This document shows positions 57,178 to 58,217 of a stretch of DNA of 58,217 bases, piece by piece. This DNA comes from Legionella brunensis. Lineage in GTDB: Bacteria > Pseudomonadota > Gammaproteobacteria > Legionellales > Legionellaceae. The position numbers and the translations under genes were made by a program. The notes below the pieces were generated by a model. The model was not told the origin of the DNA and did not search any database. It worked only from the letters and a program-made list of their open reading frames with translations. Location: positions 1 through 58,217 of the forward strand of contig NZ_LNXV01000029.1 in assembly GCF_001467025.1 (NCBI RefSeq), read 5' to 3'. Position 1 is the first letter of the stretch. Each line of letters starts with the position of its first letter.

Positions 57178-58217
57178 ATGAACGGACTAGAAAAGGAATG
57201 CTGCCCCAAGAACATTATATTAACTAAGCAGGAAGAATCTTCAGAACATATAGACTCTTGCTGTGTACCCGATGATGCAGATACTACAGATAATGCCTTT
57301 GCTTTTTTCGGTCAGTTATTTCAAGCAAACCTTGCTAAATGGACTGCGGGGATAAGTCCTGCAGCGATAGGCTCTTCCTACTCCACTTGGCTTTGGCAAT
57401 TAGCACAATCCCCAGAAGTATTATGGGAACTGGCCTTTTATCCTGTTTTTCATGCTAATGATTGCATTAATAACATCATTTGTGTTGAGCGTGCTGCCGG
57501 TGGCAAAGACGTACGTTTCAAAAAAGACAGTTGGCAGCCTATGCCTTGGCGTTTATATGCAGAAGGATTTTTGCAGGTGGAGGATTGGTGGCGACACGCC
57601 ACAACCCATGTGCCAGGATTACCCGACCAGGTGGAGCATACCGTTTCGTTCTGGGCACGACAATTCCTCGATGCCCTATCGCCTTCCAATTGTGTTTGGT
57701 CTAACCCTGATTTATTCCATGAAGCCATTCGCACTGGGGGACTTAATCTCATTCAAGGCAGCCAAATCGCTATGGAAGACTGGTTCGAAAAGCTAACAGG
57801 CGCACCTCCTACAGGCTCTGAACATTTTATCCCTGGCAAACAAGTGGCGATTACCCCAGGACGGGTAATATTTCAAAATCATTTAATCGAATTGATTCAA
57901 TACGAAGCTCAGACTAAAACCGTGTATAAAGAGCCCATACTGGTTCTCCCTGCCTGGATTATGAAATACTATATTCTCGATTTATCCCCCCATAACTCCT
58001 TGGTAAAGTGGCTTGTTAGACAAGGGCATACCGTGTTCATCATCTCCTGGCGCAATCCAGATAAAGAGGATCGTAATTTAGGAATGGATGATTATTATCG
58101 CCAAGGCGCCATGGCTGCGATTGATGCGGTATCAGCCATTCTGCCTCAAACAAAAATTAATCTGATGGGCTATTGTTTAGGTGGCACACTAGCCATGATT
58201 ACGGCGGCCGCGATGAG
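57178..58217 (+). CDS. phaC: Class I-type polyhydroxyalkanoate synthase, 3' end outside window
   Basis: Polymerises 3-hydroxyacyl-CoA into PHA granules. The first 346 residues are present. A Cys-rich start (ECCPKN, DSCCVPDD) is followed by the N-terminal synthase domain (FKKDSWQPMPWRLYAEGF is close to the usual F-x-D-x-x-W), then PILVLPAWIMKYYILDL, VFIISWRNPD and the nucleophile box MGYCLGGTLAM with the catalytic Cys. The Asp and His lie beyond the edge. AGGGA about nine bases before ATG 57178 supports the start. Confidence 0.88.
   Translation, partial: MNGLEKECCPKNIILTKQEESSEHIDSCCVPDDADTTDNAFAFFGQLFQANLAKWTAGISPAAIGSSYSTWLWQLAQSPEVLWELAFYPVFHANDCINNIICVERAAGGKDVRFKKDSWQPMPWRLYAEGFLQVEDWWRHATTHVPGLPDQVEHTVSFWARQFLDALSPSNCVWSNPDLFHEAIRTGGLNLIQGSQIAMEDWFEKLTGAPPTGSEHFIPGKQVAITPGRVIFQNHLIELIQYEAQTKTVYKEPILVLPAWIMKYYILDLSPHNSLVKWLVRQGHTVFIISWRNPDKEDRNLGMDDYYRQGAMAAIDAVSAILPQTKINLMGYCLGGTLAMITAAAM

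Noticed and set aside
57450-57796. Open frames of 100 and 114 residues near the window end
   Set aside because: Both overlap the phaC coding sequence in wrong frames.

Overview
The window looks like Legionella or a very close relative. The base composition is AT-leaning. The copper P-type ATPase at 23094-25313 agrees, as far as I can recall it, nearly residue for residue with Legionella pneumophila CopA, with its catalytic residues shifted by two. The layout is that of an integrative conjugative element or genomic island: the tail of a conjugation module, then a long cargo of metal-resistance and energy genes, with IS elements, decayed copies and a toxin-antitoxin pair between them. No integrase, att site, tRNA or CRISPR array is visible.

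Region by region. (1) 1-9135: end of a GI-type (PFL_47xx family) type IV secretion operon: TraC-like ATPase (5' end outside the window), TraU-like protein, a second periplasmic family protein, TraG-like membrane protein, small genes and the TraD coupling ATPase. (2) 9229-22840: a secreted protein of unknown role, a 54-residue acidic protein, then a tightly packed series: P2A-type cation ATPase, CusCBA-type RND efflux, and a three-gene nucleotide set (beta-CASP metallo-hydrolase, thymidine/AMP phosphorylase, PRPP synthetase) whose starts overlap the preceding stops. (3) 22879-28921: copper block: tiny Gly/His-tailed lipoprotein, CopA ATPase, DUF2231 membrane protein, and a multicopper oxidase fused to an outer-membrane CopB domain. 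(4) 29020-39206: energy block: a second 53-residue acidic protein, a complete alternative (N-type) F1Fo ATPase (atpDCQBEFAG order), and a flavoprotein / two-heme cytochrome b / heptaheme cytochrome c set. (5) 39207-45729: a disturbed stretch: AAA ATPase gene split by an intact IS5-family element, glutamate dehydrogenase family gene, decayed copies of GGDEF and cytochrome sequence, a Met/Cys-rich repeat protein, an intact diguanylate cyclase and a DUF4156 lipoprotein. (6) 45754-51708: a second, different RND efflux operon. (7) 51709-58217: transposase remnant, YafQ/DinJ toxin-antitoxin pair, a four-gene overlapping minus-strand operon (DUF3141, DUF2933, methyltransferase-like, small membrane protein), two tiny lipoproteins and the start of a polyhydroxyalkanoate synthase that runs off the window.

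How it fits together (inference). Copper would be pumped from cytosol to periplasm by CopA, oxidised or held by the multicopper oxidase, and exported through the first RND pump, which keeps the methionine triad of CusA. The N-type ATPase, the membrane electron conduit and the PHA-related genes look like an added energy or redox package. The most original signals are the pair of small acidic proteins sharing a C-terminal LDW-EFD-IRSIN tail, the heptaheme electron conduit, the RNA/nucleotide trio embedded in a metal-efflux operon, and the family of tiny Gly/His-tailed lipoproteins.
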